A stretch of 64,000 nucleotides of DNA from Gimesia aquarii (GTDB taxonomy: Bacteria; Planctomycetota; Planctomycetia; Planctomycetales; Planctomycetaceae). The notes beneath the pieces were generated by a model. It worked only from the letters and a program-made list of their open reading frames with translations. It did not search any database and was not told the DNA's origin. The DNA lies in assembly GCF_007748195.1 (NCBI RefSeq), contig NZ_CP037920.1:7312062-7376061 (forward strand), given 5' to 3'. Every line of letters starts with the position of its first letter. Position 1 is the first letter of the stretch. This document shows, in pieces, positions 9,452 to 19,013 of this stretch. The translations under genes were made by a program, and so were the position numbers.

Positions 9452-9994
9452 TCAAACCAGCTTCTGAAGCTCTGATTTGAGGTAACTGATCTTATCCTTG
9501 ATCGCGAAATTCGCATTCCAAGGCTGTGGGAAAAGAATTGCCTGACCACCATGCTCACGAAACAGATCGATATTTTTATGCTGATCGTCCACGAGCACTA
9601 CATCTGGTTTTGCCAGAAGGTACTTTTGCGTACCAATCATAAAATCCATGAAGTGTGGCTCATCGAAATGATGTCGCAACCATTCGACTTTGGCTGAAGC
9701 ACAAGCTGCACTACGACTTGGTGAAGTACTGATGGTAAACGGAGCCGTTGCTCTCAGCACAGCCAGTAACTCTTTGAGCCAGGGGTAAGGAGGAAAATTT
9801 TTCCAAAATTGCCCTCCCAAAGCATCGACGGGTTTCCAGAATTCATCTTTCGTCATACCCACAACACCTGCATAATCAGCTTCTCCCTCGGGCCAATTAT
9901 CGGCCAAATGTTCCTGACCATGTAGCTCCAGGATCGAACCCATAAAATCGGCGATCACCCCATCCATGTCTAATAAAATATGTCGCACAGCCAT
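9452..9994 (-). CDS. 5'(3')-deoxyribonucleotidase-like HAD phosphatase
   Basis: I start this at the ATG at 9992-9994 (MAVRHILLDMDG), giving 180 residues; an upstream in-frame extension of 22 codons adds nothing conserved. HAD motifs are present: DMDGVIADF (motif I, both catalytic Asp), TISTSPS (motif II) and VLVDDQHKNI (motif IV). The size and DMDGVIADF match the NT5C family that dephosphorylates deoxyribonucleoside monophosphates in the cytoplasm. It is divergent from the Rieske-PSP1 gene, with a 123-base gap. Substrate is inferred from family only; some members act on other phosphate esters. Confidence 0.7.
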   Translation of the reverse strand: MAVRHILLDMDGVIADFMGSILELHGQEHLADNWPEGEADYAGVVGMTKDEFWKPVDALGGQFWKNFPPYPWLKELLAVLRATAPFTISTSPSRSAACASAKVEWLRHHFDEPHFMDFMIGTQKYLLAKPDVVLVDDQHKNIDLFREHGGQAILFPQPWNANFAIKDKISYLKSELQKLV

Positions 9995-10117
9995 TGATTT
10001 TTTCTCTACATACAGAAACTTTGGTGATAAAACAGTATAATTACCAGTTGTGTTTCTCATAAAATTGTATAGACAAGCTTAGCCGCAATGTCTCATTTTG
10101 ACCATGGACCAATATAA

Positions 10118-10954
10118 ATGACTAACTGGATTCCACTGGGAAGTGCATCAGAAATTTCTCCAGGCAATCGTAAAGTATATGCGCTTAAGGGAACTGAGAT
10201 CGCAGTTTTCCATGTCGCCAATAAAGGGCAGCCAGGGGAATTCTACGCCATTCATGACTGTTGTCCACACCAGGGAGCTTCTCTGGTCGAAGGAGAGGGC
10301 ACGGGAACGGAAATCGCTTGTCCGCTCCATGACTGGACTTTTGATGTTGCTTCGGGAGAGTGCCATGACTTTCCAGAGTTTCCTTTGACTCGCTATGAAC
10401 TCAAAGTAGAAAACGACAACATTCTGATCGAGGCATCCGCATTTGAAGAACTAGACATTCAAGATCATCTTTTCCTGGTACGATATGGAGCGATGGGCTG
10501 GATTGATCACTTCTCGGCAGAAGAAGATGCCGCTTTTTCACACCGTGATCGTATTATTTTAAAAACAAGTCGAGGTGAAGAAATCGGAGAGATTCTTTCG
10601 AAGGCCATCAATCAGGATAACTCGATCACTCCTGCCGGGTCGATTCTGCGCATGTTTACTCCTACAGACCAGCAAAAGTTATTACAGCAGGAAGATATTA
10701 CAACGCACGTCTTACAAGATTGTCAAAGTTTGATACAAGAACGCGGAATGCCCACCGAAATCATAGACTGCGAGCAATTATTTGATCAACAAACGGTCGT
10801 ATTGTACTATCTGGGGAATCGTATGCCTGCTTTAGAAATACTCGCTCAAGAGCTTAATGCCAATTATGCCTGGCGGATTGTATTCCATCCCGTTGACGAA
10901 GCCCCCGCACCGTCGGGCTGTTCAAGTGGCGGTTGTGGCTGCGATCAAAAATGA
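10118..10954 (+). CDS. Rieske [2Fe-2S] domain fused to a PSP1 domain
   Basis: The protein has 278 residues in two parts. Residues 1-105 form a small Rieske ferredoxin of NirD type with cluster ligands C49, H51, C68 and H71 (CPHQG and CPLHDW). Residues about 118-258 match the PSP1 family (RicT/YaaT-like): SRGEEIGEIL, LRMFTPTDQQKLL and a C-terminal half with TVVLYYLGNRM. A Cys-rich tail has C268, C273 and C275. PSP1 proteins in Bacillus (RicT) work with RicA and RicF in a complex that carries iron-sulfur clusters and affects mRNA maturation. A Rieske fusion would add redox sensitivity, but that function is inference. The gene starts a + strand run with an M19 homologue 64 bases downstream. No signal peptide, so cytoplasmic. 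Confidence 0.8.
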   Translation: MTNWIPLGSASEISPGNRKVYALKGTEIAVFHVANKGQPGEFYAIHDCCPHQGASLVEGEGTGTEIACPLHDWTFDVASGECHDFPEFPLTRYELKVENDNILIEASAFEELDIQDHLFLVRYGAMGWIDHFSAEEDAAFSHRDRIILKTSRGEEIGEILSKAINQDNSITPAGSILRMFTPTDQQKLLQQEDITTHVLQDCQSLIQERGMPTEIIDCEQLFDQQTVVLYYLGNRMPALEILAQELNANYAWRIVFHPVDEAPAPSGCSSGGCGCDQK

Positions 10955-11018
10955 GCGAACCTGCAGAATCGTATCTGATAACCTACCACACCAACCATCC
11001 TCACCAATGGAATTCAAC

Positions 11019-12368
11019 ATGAAAAACCCCGTTAACCGCCGTTCGTTCCTGGGTACTTCACTCGGTATCGCCGCCACGAGTCTGGGCGCAGCGAAGACAT
11101 CTAATCTAACCGCGGCAGAAAAAGAAGTAACTGCGACAAAGACACCAGTGAAACCCAAACCCATTCAAAATGAAACCATTCTCCATGCACGAAAAGTCGC
11201 ATTGGAGATATTGAAACCGACACCAAAGCAATTGGAACATGGGCTAAAACTACATGCGGATTCACTAGTATTCGACGCTTACGGATTTGCACCGCGGGCC
11301 GCCGTTGATGGCGATCAGTTAGCTGCGGCGATTAAAAAACATGCTTCATCAGCTGAGCTCAAGGATTTAAGAGAAGACATGTCAATGACGCGCTGCGTGA
11401 CCGACCCAGCAGAGCAACGGGAATTCAAAGAGGCATTCGACGCGGCCGGAGTAACCTGTGTCTTCCAAAATGCTGGCGAAGAAGGGCAGGACCCCTTGCG
11501 ACTCATCAAACGACTGGCTCGGTTCACTTATACAACAGACATGCTATCCGATTTTGTTTCCAAGGCAGTCACCCCAGATGACATTTTGCAGGCGAAACAA
11601 GACGGACGTCATTGTTTATATCTGACAGGCAATGGTGTTCCTTTAACTCAGCAATGGGTAACAACCACCGATGAAATGAAATATATGCGAATCTTTTATC
11701 AGTTGGGAATTCGCATGATGCACATGACTTACAATCGCCGTAATATGCTCGGCGATGGCTGTGCAGAACCCGCTAACGCCGGTTTGAGTGACTTTGGTCG
11801 GGAAGTGGCCGCTGAAATGAACCGGTTGGGAATTATTCCGGATGTCGCACACTCCGGCTGGCAAACGAGCCTGGAAACAGCTCAGGTCTCAAAGCGGCCC
11901 GTTGTCGCCAGTCACACTACCTGTAATACGCTGCACCACCATATTCGCAGCAAACCGGATAATGTCATTAAAGCCATCGCTGATACGGGAGGATTAATTG
12001 GAATCTGTTGTATTCCCCGTTATCTGGGTGGGAAGGGAGATATCAGTGCGTTACTGGATCAGATCGATTATGTTGTGAAAAAGTTTGGTATCGACCATGT
12101 GGCAATCGGGACCGATGTTTCATACACATCGCGCAACAGTGCTTTGGAAAACAAAAAAATACCCCGCACACCACGCTCTCGAAAACCATGGCGAAGTTTA
12201 TGGCCTGCGGATCCGTTTGTAGAAACCCCTGAAATGCGAACCAGCATCGCCTGGACGAACTGGCCTCTGTTTACTGTAGGTCTCGTGCAGCGGGGCTACT
12301 CCGATACCGACGTACAAAAAATCATCGGCGGCAATATCCTGAGAGTTTGCCAGCAGTCATTTTCCTGA
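11019..12368 (+). CDS. Peptidase M19 (renal dipeptidase) family protein, Tat-exported, divergent metal site
   Basis: I start at ATG 11019, because a Tat signal (NRRSFLGTSLG) follows at once; the longer frame overlaps the previous gene. The mature part is a TIM-barrel of the membrane dipeptidase family: DVAHSG (H278), VASHT (H299) and AIGTDVSY (D366) match conserved metal and substrate positions. The usual N-terminal HxD pair is replaced by FDAYGF (residues 85-90), and the usual bridging Glu region reads YLTGNGV (201-207). Dipeptidase activity is therefore uncertain; it may act on another small amide or bind one metal only. It lies between the Rieske-PSP1 gene and an epimerase gene with short gaps, so probably one transcript. 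Confidence 0.8.
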   Translation: MKNPVNRRSFLGTSLGIAATSLGAAKTSNLTAAEKEVTATKTPVKPKPIQNETILHARKVALEILKPTPKQLEHGLKLHADSLVFDAYGFAPRAAVDGDQLAAAIKKHASSAELKDLREDMSMTRCVTDPAEQREFKEAFDAAGVTCVFQNAGEEGQDPLRLIKRLARFTYTTDMLSDFVSKAVTPDDILQAKQDGRHCLYLTGNGVPLTQQWVTTTDEMKYMRIFYQLGIRMMHMTYNRRNMLGDGCAEPANAGLSDFGREVAAEMNRLGIIPDVAHSGWQTSLETAQVSKRPVVASHTTCNTLHHHIRSKPDNVIKAIADTGGLIGICCIPRYLGGKGDISALLDQIDYVVKKFGIDHVAIGTDVSYTSRNSALENKKIPRTPRSRKPWRSLWPADPFVETPEMRTSIAWTNWPLFTVGLVQRGYSDTDVQKIIGGNILRVCQQSFS

Positions 12369-12409
12369 GAACAATCCTGAGTCCTCTTTCTCTAAATGAG
12401 TACCCTGAA

Positions 12410-13177
12410 ATGAGAGTGTTAATCACAGGCGCCGCTGGTTATGTTGGTAGATATTTCGCGCGCCACTGGCAGACTAATGACGAACTGATTCTGGGAGACA
12501 TTCATCCCGACCGAAATGATTCCCGATTTATTCCACTGGATATTACTGACTCCAAACAAACGCGTGCTGCGTTACAGGGCATTGATGCTGTCGTCCATTT
12601 GGCAAAACAGGCAGATGAAGGCCCGATGGAAGGTGATGAACTCAATGGAAAACGGTTTGATGTCAATGTAAAAGGGACGTTCAGTCTATTGGAAGCCGCA
12701 CGTGACGCCGATGTGAAACGATTCGTTTTTACGAGCAGCATTATGACCGTTCAAGGCTATCAGGCTCCACAGCAGGTTGAATCTGACGCCGAACCGCGAC
12801 CTGTAGGATCGTATGCACTCACAAAACAACTTTGTGAAGTCATGTGTGCCCATTATGCGCGTGAATATGGAATGTCTATTGTCTGCCTGCGAATTCCTAA
12901 ACCGATTGACCTCGAACACCCTCTCTGGATAACACACCCACTCCGACCACAGTGGGTTCCATTCCCCGACCTGATGCAGGCGTACCAGAAATCACTGAGA
13001 GCACCAATTGATGGTTGCGAAGTTATCACGATCGTGGGAGAGAGTTCGAAACGTCGCTGGGATCTAAAAAAAGCACAGGAAATACTGGGGTATCAACCCA
13101 CTATGCTTCCCGAAGAATTGGGATTTCAATTAGGCAGCGAGGATGAACCCATTCCTGACGAATCAGCTTATTCCTAA
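12410..13177 (+). CDS. NAD-dependent epimerase/dehydratase family protein
   Basis: Starting at the ATG at 12410 (MRVLITGAAGYVG) gives 255 residues; the frame is open 21 codons further up without conserved sequence. It is an extended short-chain dehydrogenase: the GxxGxxG nucleotide site is GAAGYVG and the catalytic pair is in SYALTKQ (Tyr and Lys). VVHLAKQADEG and RFVFTSS fit the Rossmann core. The substrate is not evident; relatives include sugar nucleotide epimerases and uronate dehydrogenases. It is 41 bases after the M19 gene and the last of the + strand run. Confidence 0.75.
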   Translation: MRVLITGAAGYVGRYFARHWQTNDELILGDIHPDRNDSRFIPLDITDSKQTRAALQGIDAVVHLAKQADEGPMEGDELNGKRFDVNVKGTFSLLEAARDADVKRFVFTSSIMTVQGYQAPQQVESDAEPRPVGSYALTKQLCEVMCAHYAREYGMSIVCLRIPKPIDLEHPLWITHPLRPQWVPFPDLMQAYQKSLRAPIDGCEVITIVGESSKRRWDLKKAQEILGYQPTMLPEELGFQLGSEDEPIPDESAYS

Positions 13178-13237
13178 ATAGATTCGCGCCGTAGACAAAA
13201 ACCGAATTTCGTCGTATTGAGGAAAATCAGATCTCGA

Positions 13238-14167
13238 TTATCTCTCGATACGGCAATACGGAAGCCCTTTTTCGAGTTTGGCAACACCCTCTTCTGTGAT
13301 TTCAGTCCCATCAATGTAAAGCGTACTGAGATTTTTCATCTTTTTGAGAGAAGGGATGCACTTATCCGTCACACCGGTATTTCGCAGATTCATATCCACG
13401 ATGTTCTCAAGAGCCTTAAGCTCCGTGATTCCCGCATTGCTAACCTCGGTATCATTCAGTTCCAGCCATTCCATATCTTTCATTTTTATCAGATACTTCA
13501 TACCGGCGTCTGTCACTTCCGTATTCCGCAACCATAATCGCTGCAAGCGAGTCAGTCCCTTAATGTGTTTTAACCCATCATCAGAAATATGTGTATCACG
13601 CAATAAAAGGACTCGTAGTTTTTTCAGCCCCTTGATGTGGGCCAGCGCTTCATCAGTGATCTGTGTTTCAGATAATCCGAGTGTTTCCAGACTCTTCAAA
13701 CCGGAAATGTGAGCAAGCCCCTCATCAGTTATTTCCAGGCCTGTCAGAAAAAGTTCTTTTAGATTTTCTAAACCTTTCAAGTGCTTTAACCCAACATCAG
13801 TGATCTTGGTACGTGAAAGATTGAGAACTTCCAGGTTGGTCAATTTTTTGAACTCTGCCAAGCCCACATCAGAAACCGGGATCCCGTGTAGTGTAATTTC
13901 GCGCAAGCTCTTCAAGGGTTTGATATGAACCATCCCCTCATCAGTCACTTTTGAGCCTGAAAGATCCAATTTTCTCAATTTTGTCAGGCGACCGAGATAG
14001 ACTAACCCGGCATCCACTAACTTCGAACCTGAAAATGACACTTGCGAGATATTACCGTTATAGTCCATTTTCAAATTAGCACTAATTTCCTTTAGCGCTT
14101 TGATATCGGTTTCCAACGTCGATTCCTGGGGAACTTCTTCCTCTGAATCCGTGGCAGCTTTACTCAT
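13238..14167 (-). CDS. Leucine-rich repeat protein
   Basis: The protein has 309 residues without a signal peptide or membrane segment. After an acidic N-terminus come about eleven repeats of about 24 residues with the pattern LxxLxxLxLxxTxITDxGLxxL (for example LTNLEVLNLSRTKITDVGL), the bacterial 'T-ITD-GL' LRR type common in planctomycetes. No enzyme domain is fused. It probably mediates protein-protein contacts; partner unknown. It converges with the epimerase gene, and the 60-base gap contains no clear terminator. Confidence 0.8.
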   Translation of the reverse strand: MSKAATDSEEEVPQESTLETDIKALKEISANLKMDYNGNISQVSFSGSKLVDAGLVYLGRLTKLRKLDLSGSKVTDEGMVHIKPLKSLREITLHGIPVSDVGLAEFKKLTNLEVLNLSRTKITDVGLKHLKGLENLKELFLTGLEITDEGLAHISGLKSLETLGLSETQITDEALAHIKGLKKLRVLLLRDTHISDDGLKHIKGLTRLQRLWLRNTEVTDAGMKYLIKMKDMEWLELNDTEVSNAGITELKALENIVDMNLRNTGVTDKCIPSLKKMKNLSTLYIDGTEITEEGVAKLEKGLPYCRIER

Positions 14168-14409
14168 TTCAATAACCTAATTAGGAATAGCATGGTCTGA
14201 CATGATGAAGGCCCATCCATCACCAAGCTGAACTCAACGTTCGTTTTCCACATAAATTGAAATGCGAAGCCTCTACATCTATCCATGAGTATAGGACCTC
14301 GCATTTACTTATAACAATTCGCAATTGTAATATACACATTAATTACACAATTCGCATGTGAACGAACGCTTTTTATTCTGGAATTTCTAACCGGCAGAAA
14401 CGGGGAATA

Positions 14410-16773
14410 TCACTTATTTTTTGGTGGAGACCAATTCAAGTTTCGAAGAATAAATGCAAATGTGTCTTTCCCATTAATGGTATGTGGTCCATCGAAATAT
14501 TCAATTTCAGTTCTCTCCCCAATCCCCATTTGTACGTAAAACCGTCGTACTTTTGCGTATTCTGCAGCGACCCATTCGTCGGGGGCCACACCATCATTAT
14601 GGCCCCGTTCAACCATGAAAGGACGTGGTGCCATTAAATAAGATAACTCTGCATAATTGGCAACATGCCCCATATTCCATTCGAAAATTTCATACTCACC
14701 GTGAAACACATAACTATAACGATGGGCACTGTCCGCATTTTTTCGCACCCATTCGTTGAAGTCACCAGAGCAAATTGAAAAGACATATTTTTTCACAAAA
14801 GGAGGGACGCGCACCGCCGTCTTACCTCCGTAGGAAAGCCCATAAAAACCAATACGATTTCCATCTACAAAAGAAAGTGAATCGAGCCAATCCAAGGTAC
14901 ACTCATGCTGTGGGATGATGTAGCTGTAAAGTGACCGCTTCATCGGGTTCGATTTACGCTGCAAAGTACGGAAGCGGTCTCGGCCACGGTACGGATTCTG
15001 CGGTGCATAGACGATTAAACCCAGCTTCACCAACTGCTCACTAAATGCTTTGTAAGCACGAAATCCTTTAGATTTTGGGTCAATCGTATCCATGGGTGTG
15101 CCTTCTAAACCATGCTGGCAGACAATCACCGGACGTTTTTCTCCCGGTTTCATGTCGGAAGGGATCAATAAAATTCCACCGGCTACAATGTCCGGCATTA
15201 CATCCAGCATGACTTCGTATCCCTGATATTGTTCGTGATCAATCACCTTTCGTGACCGGACATTTAAGGGAACTGATTTCTCAGGTTCGGGAAGTCGGCC
15301 AATCAATTCGTTATAAACTTTCGTTCGCAGACCATCAGATACTTTTTCCCAAAGTTCAACCGATTTATATTTGCCAGGCTGCCATTCTTCATCACGATAG
15401 CGAGATGACTTATTCAGTAACTCCTGGGTAAACTCATTCATTTCATCAAACTGTTGCTCTTGTCGTGAACTGGGATCAACCACGACTCCATTGGCAACCA
15501 ATTGTAATTCGACAGTCGGTAGACGTTTTTTATCCATTCTGACTCTTAAGCCAGATAGGAACTGTTGACGCGCTTTGTCTGAACCCGCAGGATTGGTCCC
15601 ATCACCATTTAACACAAGTGAGAGATTCTCCTTGAGACCTAATTGATCAAATACCGGAGCTACGCGTTGGTATTCAGCACGTACGGATTCAGGAGCCGCG
15701 ACCTTGATCACACCAGGTGCAGCCGAAGCTCTTCTACCCGATTTCGCTCGAGGGGGGCCATCGACTGTAGGTACAGAGCATGCTTCAATCACACAGGTAC
15801 GCAGAGCAATCATCGAAGCGATCTCTGCATCGCCAAATTCGGTTAACTGACTCCAGACATTACGATAAATAGGTTCCTGCCAGACATCTTCCCGCCTTTG
15901 AAAGTAGCCCGCAACCCAAGTGGAATTGATTCGATGGTCAGAGGCTCCACTAAATAAAGCCAACAACCCTCCTTCCCCGACACCCACTACTCCGATCGGT
16001 AAAATTCGCTGATCTTTTTTGTTCAATCGTTCAAACTGGTCTACGGCAGCCATGACTTTCTGCACTTCATAGCCAATGATATGACGCCCCATTTCAAACG
16101 CCATACGGTAGATGTATTCACGATGTGGCTGATTCGTAAAAAATACTTTCGGATGTCCCGAAAATCCGGACTCCCGACTAATGAGAGTCGGAATTAACAC
16201 TTGCACTCCTGAGGCAGCAAGTTTCAAAGGAATCTGAGCGGATTCAGGAACACCCGGCTTCAAACCGATAAACATCTCCGGAGTCCAGTCTGCATCAGGT
16301 AAAGCGACCACGCGCGCCTTGATCTGTCCCGTTGGTTGTAATAATAGTCCTGCAGCTGTCATGCCCTCTAATACCTGCCACTCTACAACGTGGACTTTAA
16401 ATTGAGGACATTCTGCAATGACAGACTGGTTCTCTGTGGTCGTCAATAACTCAAAACCGGGGCCGGCAACACGAGGATCAACGACACCAATAATTGTTTT
16501 GAATCGCTTTCGATTCTCCTTGATACTTTCAATATAAGCAGCATGGCTGCCAAAATCATAGTTCCATTTTTGTGGGCGTAGTTCCGGAGACATGGCCAAT
16601 GCTTTTAGAGCATAACGATCAATACCCGCGACCATATGTTCGTCGAGAGGCATAGTTAGTTTCAAGTTTGTTGTTCCCGGTAAGACTTCAGGAAACTCCA
16701 GAGTCTGAGCCGAAACTAAGGAAGGAAAACTAATAAACAAACTTACGAGGCATAAGGAGGACAGGAATCGCAT
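14410..16773 (-). CDS. Secreted two-domain alpha/beta hydrolase (acetyl xylan esterase / dienelactone hydrolase-like)
   Basis: The protein has 787 residues with a signal peptide (residues 1-22). Two hydrolase-like domains are visible. In the C-terminal one the nucleophile elbow is GLSYGG (S647), the acid is likely D727 (ERGHNDGVAP) and the histidine H764 (FDGPHTING). In the N-terminal one the equivalent elbow is GVGEGG (264-269), with Glu in place of Ser, so that domain may be inactive. It is predicted to be a secreted esterase acting on polysaccharide-linked esters; substrate is inferred. The next minus-strand gene upstream is the LRR gene-proximal promoter region (14168-14409). Confidence 0.75.
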   Translation of the reverse strand: MRFLSSLCLVSLFISFPSLVSAQTLEFPEVLPGTTNLKLTMPLDEHMVAGIDRYALKALAMSPELRPQKWNYDFGSHAAYIESIKENRKRFKTIIGVVDPRVAGPGFELLTTTENQSVIAECPQFKVHVVEWQVLEGMTAAGLLLQPTGQIKARVVALPDADWTPEMFIGLKPGVPESAQIPLKLAASGVQVLIPTLISRESGFSGHPKVFFTNQPHREYIYRMAFEMGRHIIGYEVQKVMAAVDQFERLNKKDQRILPIGVVGVGEGGLLALFSGASDHRINSTWVAGYFQRREDVWQEPIYRNVWSQLTEFGDAEIASMIALRTCVIEACSVPTVDGPPRAKSGRRASAAPGVIKVAAPESVRAEYQRVAPVFDQLGLKENLSLVLNGDGTNPAGSDKARQQFLSGLRVRMDKKRLPTVELQLVANGVVVDPSSRQEQQFDEMNEFTQELLNKSSRYRDEEWQPGKYKSVELWEKVSDGLRTKVYNELIGRLPEPEKSVPLNVRSRKVIDHEQYQGYEVMLDVMPDIVAGGILLIPSDMKPGEKRPVIVCQHGLEGTPMDTIDPKSKGFRAYKAFSEQLVKLGLIVYAPQNPYRGRDRFRTLQRKSNPMKRSLYSYIIPQHECTLDWLDSLSFVDGNRIGFYGLSYGGKTAVRVPPFVKKYVFSICSGDFNEWVRKNADSAHRYSYVFHGEYEIFEWNMGHVANYAELSYLMAPRPFMVERGHNDGVAPDEWVAAEYAKVRRFYVQMGIGERTEIEYFDGPHTINGKDTFAFILRNLNWSPPKNK

Positions 16774-16847
16774 CGTTTATTCCTATGTTGATTGTTGATG
16801 AAAAGAAGTTGGCAGGACCTATGAAGAACTCTGGTAAGAATCCGTTA

Positions 16848-17582
16848 CTACTTTACTTTTTTGCCGAACAGAAGAATCTCATCAAAGTTACCTGTATCGT
16901 CAAATGAGCCTATCCCGACTCGACCCGATAAAAAAGTTTTGTCGTTGGCTGTCATCACCGGCTCTTTCATATTATCAAAATAGATTTTGATCGAGCCAGA
17001 TTCCGTATTGCGCACAACACGTGCGTGGTGCCATTCATCATCCCAGTTGGTACCAGGTGTTGTTTTTGTGGAAATTTTGGTACGCGGTTTATTATTAACG
17101 ATAAAAATCTGGTTGGCATGATCATCCATCTTCTTACCGAAATGCACATAATAAAAATGTGCGTCATCCTGGTATCCAAAAAACAGGCACAGTGACCGGT
17201 GTCCATAATCGGGAATCGTAGATTGCAATTTGACATCAAAAATGAAATCGCTGACGGATATGTTTTTCAATAAGGCACGATTATAAGGCGAGCGAACCGG
17301 AGGCTCATAATTACTTTTTTTCTTAATGAGACTAAAGGCATGATTGTCTCCCTGATGGATGATTTTCCAGGCTTTGTCATCCGTCGGTTCCCAATGTTTT
17401 GAGTTTCCAGCCTCAAAATTCTCATGAAACAGCAAGGGCAGGCCCTGCATATTTTGGGGTATCTCGCTTTTATCAAGCGTTTTCAAAGGCGCTGGTTCTT
17501 TGGCCTTAACAATACTGAAGTCTATTGAAGTAAACAGCATAAGCCCTGTCATCAGGCATGCTGAGATAAGTGAACGCAACAT
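16848..17582 (-). CDS. Secreted LamG/DUF1080-like protein
   Basis: The protein has 244 residues with a signal peptide ending near KAKEPAPL. The mature part looks like a concanavalin-type jelly roll of the DUF1080 (3-keto-disaccharide hydrolase-like) or laminin-G kind: it opens with PLLFHENFEAGNSKHWEPTD and has EWHHARVVRN and LSGRVGIGSFDDTGNFDEI, recurrent in that group. No catalytic residues can be assigned. It is likely a carbohydrate-related periplasmic or surface protein. A GGAG ribosome site precedes the ATG (17580-17582). It follows the sigma operon and precedes the hydrolase on the same strand with a 74-base gap. Confidence 0.65.
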   Translation of the reverse strand: MLRSLISACLMTGLMLFTSIDFSIVKAKEPAPLKTLDKSEIPQNMQGLPLLFHENFEAGNSKHWEPTDDKAWKIIHQGDNHAFSLIKKKSNYEPPVRSPYNRALLKNISVSDFIFDVKLQSTIPDYGHRSLCLFFGYQDDAHFYYVHFGKKMDDHANQIFIVNNKPRTKISTKTTPGTNWDDEWHHARVVRNTESGSIKIYFDNMKEPVMTANDKTFLSGRVGIGSFDDTGNFDEILLFGKKVK

Positions 17583-17717
17583 GGGATTGCTCCTGTTTCA
17601 ATGGAAAATCCCAGCCGTGAAACCTCTTTACATCAAAAGATGTGTAGAAATATTTGGCTGAAATGTGAGATTCTGATCTTGGTACAGAATCTATGAGACA
17701 GCATTTCGGCCTGATTA

Positions 17718-19013
17718 TCAAGCATCAGGCCTGTCTCGCCTCTGAACTCCTGGTCTTCGTTCTGGTTTCCGACCAGGGAAATTGCGATCTCCACCCCCTT
17801 TGGGACCATTCAAGCGGCGGTTTTTTCCATCCTGCGCGCGGTCTTTTGTTTCTCTTCGGCGGCTTTCAGGTCCCGGCCACTTAAAATCCGAACCTTGACG
17901 TAATTGAACTGCCAAACGAATGGCTTCCATACCTTGAAAGCGAAGAGATGTCTGCACATCTTTGGGTGCATTTTTTAGAAAGTAATCGTACATCAATTTT
18001 TTCTGCATCTCATCAGGTGGATATTTCAATAAATTATCCCTGGCTTTATGATCCAAGGATCTTTCAAAAAACTTCTGTAATTCCTCATCAGAAGGTTTAA
18101 GTTCATCCACTTTTAGTTGGACAGATGTGGCTAACTCCCCCATAAGTCCTCTTATCAAAAAAATTGTAACAATGGCCCTGGGCTGGGCTTTTTTAGCAAA
18201 GGATTTCAATTCTCGCGGGCCTCGCAATTCAAGGAATGAATCATTTTTTCCTTGGATTAAATCGTAGACCTCTTCAACAACCTCTGGAGAAGGCCAATAA
18301 GTTTTTTGCTCTTTATGTTTATTGCCTTTTGATTTTACGCCCGATTGTAAAACAGCCAGAGAACGCTCAAAATCGGATAACTGATCTTTTGGCTTAGGAT
18401 ACTTTACTGGAGCAGGCAAACTCTGTTCAATGATATCAATCACTCGTTTAAAGAGATCCGGCGGTGGAGGTGAACTTAAAAAATACCTATACCTAGGATC
18501 TCTAATCCCGAGAATGTTTAACATCTCTGAATATTTTAGGGCATTACTATGGCGACTTGAACGACTATGTCGAGAACGAAACTTGCGAATTAACTCAAGT
18601 CGCTGGCTCTTATCTTTCGCATTACGAAGCTCTTCCTGTTCCCAAGGCGTTAATGTTTTGACCCAATCGCAATAAGAGCGCATGACACGATTTAGTTCTG
18701 GCTGGCTGCGTGTTGCACTATGAAGCTCTCGAAATCTCTGCTTTTCTTTAGCAGAGAGTTTTTGGAATTTTTCATAATTGCGTTTTAATTGTGCACGCTC
18801 TGCTGGCGTCATCGCTTCTATTTTCTTGCGATTTTCTGTTTCCTGGTCTTCATTCTGACCACTAGCTCCCAACAGAACCATTACACAGATAACTGTCCCA
18901 ATTCCAAAACCAACAGCGCGCAACGACCGAGACCACAAAGCCGGTTGTCGGCTTGCAGATTGAGAGGGTTCTTTGGACCGCCTCTGATTATTTTTGCTGC
19001 TGCGCGGTTTCAT
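17718..19013 (-). CDS. Hypothetical membrane protein of the sigma-factor operon (DUF3106-like segment)
   Basis: The ATG at 19011-19013 is chosen; a TTG one codon earlier also opens the frame. The protein has about 431 residues: a basic N-terminus, a single membrane segment (about residues 32-51), then a charged helical region with TPAERAQLKRNYEKFQ and LTPWEQEELR motifs as in DUF3106 proteins, and a long soluble part. The last 60 residues are rich in Arg, Gly and Pro (RRRETKDRAQ and similar). It overlaps the anti-sigma gene by 26 bases, so the two are translationally linked and probably function together. The role is unknown. Confidence 0.65.
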   Translation of the reverse strand: MKPRSSKNNQRRSKEPSQSASRQPALWSRSLRAVGFGIGTVICVMVLLGASGQNEDQETENRKKIEAMTPAERAQLKRNYEKFQKLSAKEKQRFRELHSATRSQPELNRVMRSYCDWVKTLTPWEQEELRNAKDKSQRLELIRKFRSRHSRSSRHSNALKYSEMLNILGIRDPRYRYFLSSPPPPDLFKRVIDIIEQSLPAPVKYPKPKDQLSDFERSLAVLQSGVKSKGNKHKEQKTYWPSPEVVEEVYDLIQGKNDSFLELRGPRELKSFAKKAQPRAIVTIFLIRGLMGELATSVQLKVDELKPSDEELQKFFERSLDHKARDNLLKYPPDEMQKKLMYDYFLKNAPKDVQTSLRFQGMEAIRLAVQLRQGSDFKWPGPESRRRETKDRAQDGKNRRLNGPKGGGDRNFPGRKPERRPGVQRRDRPDA

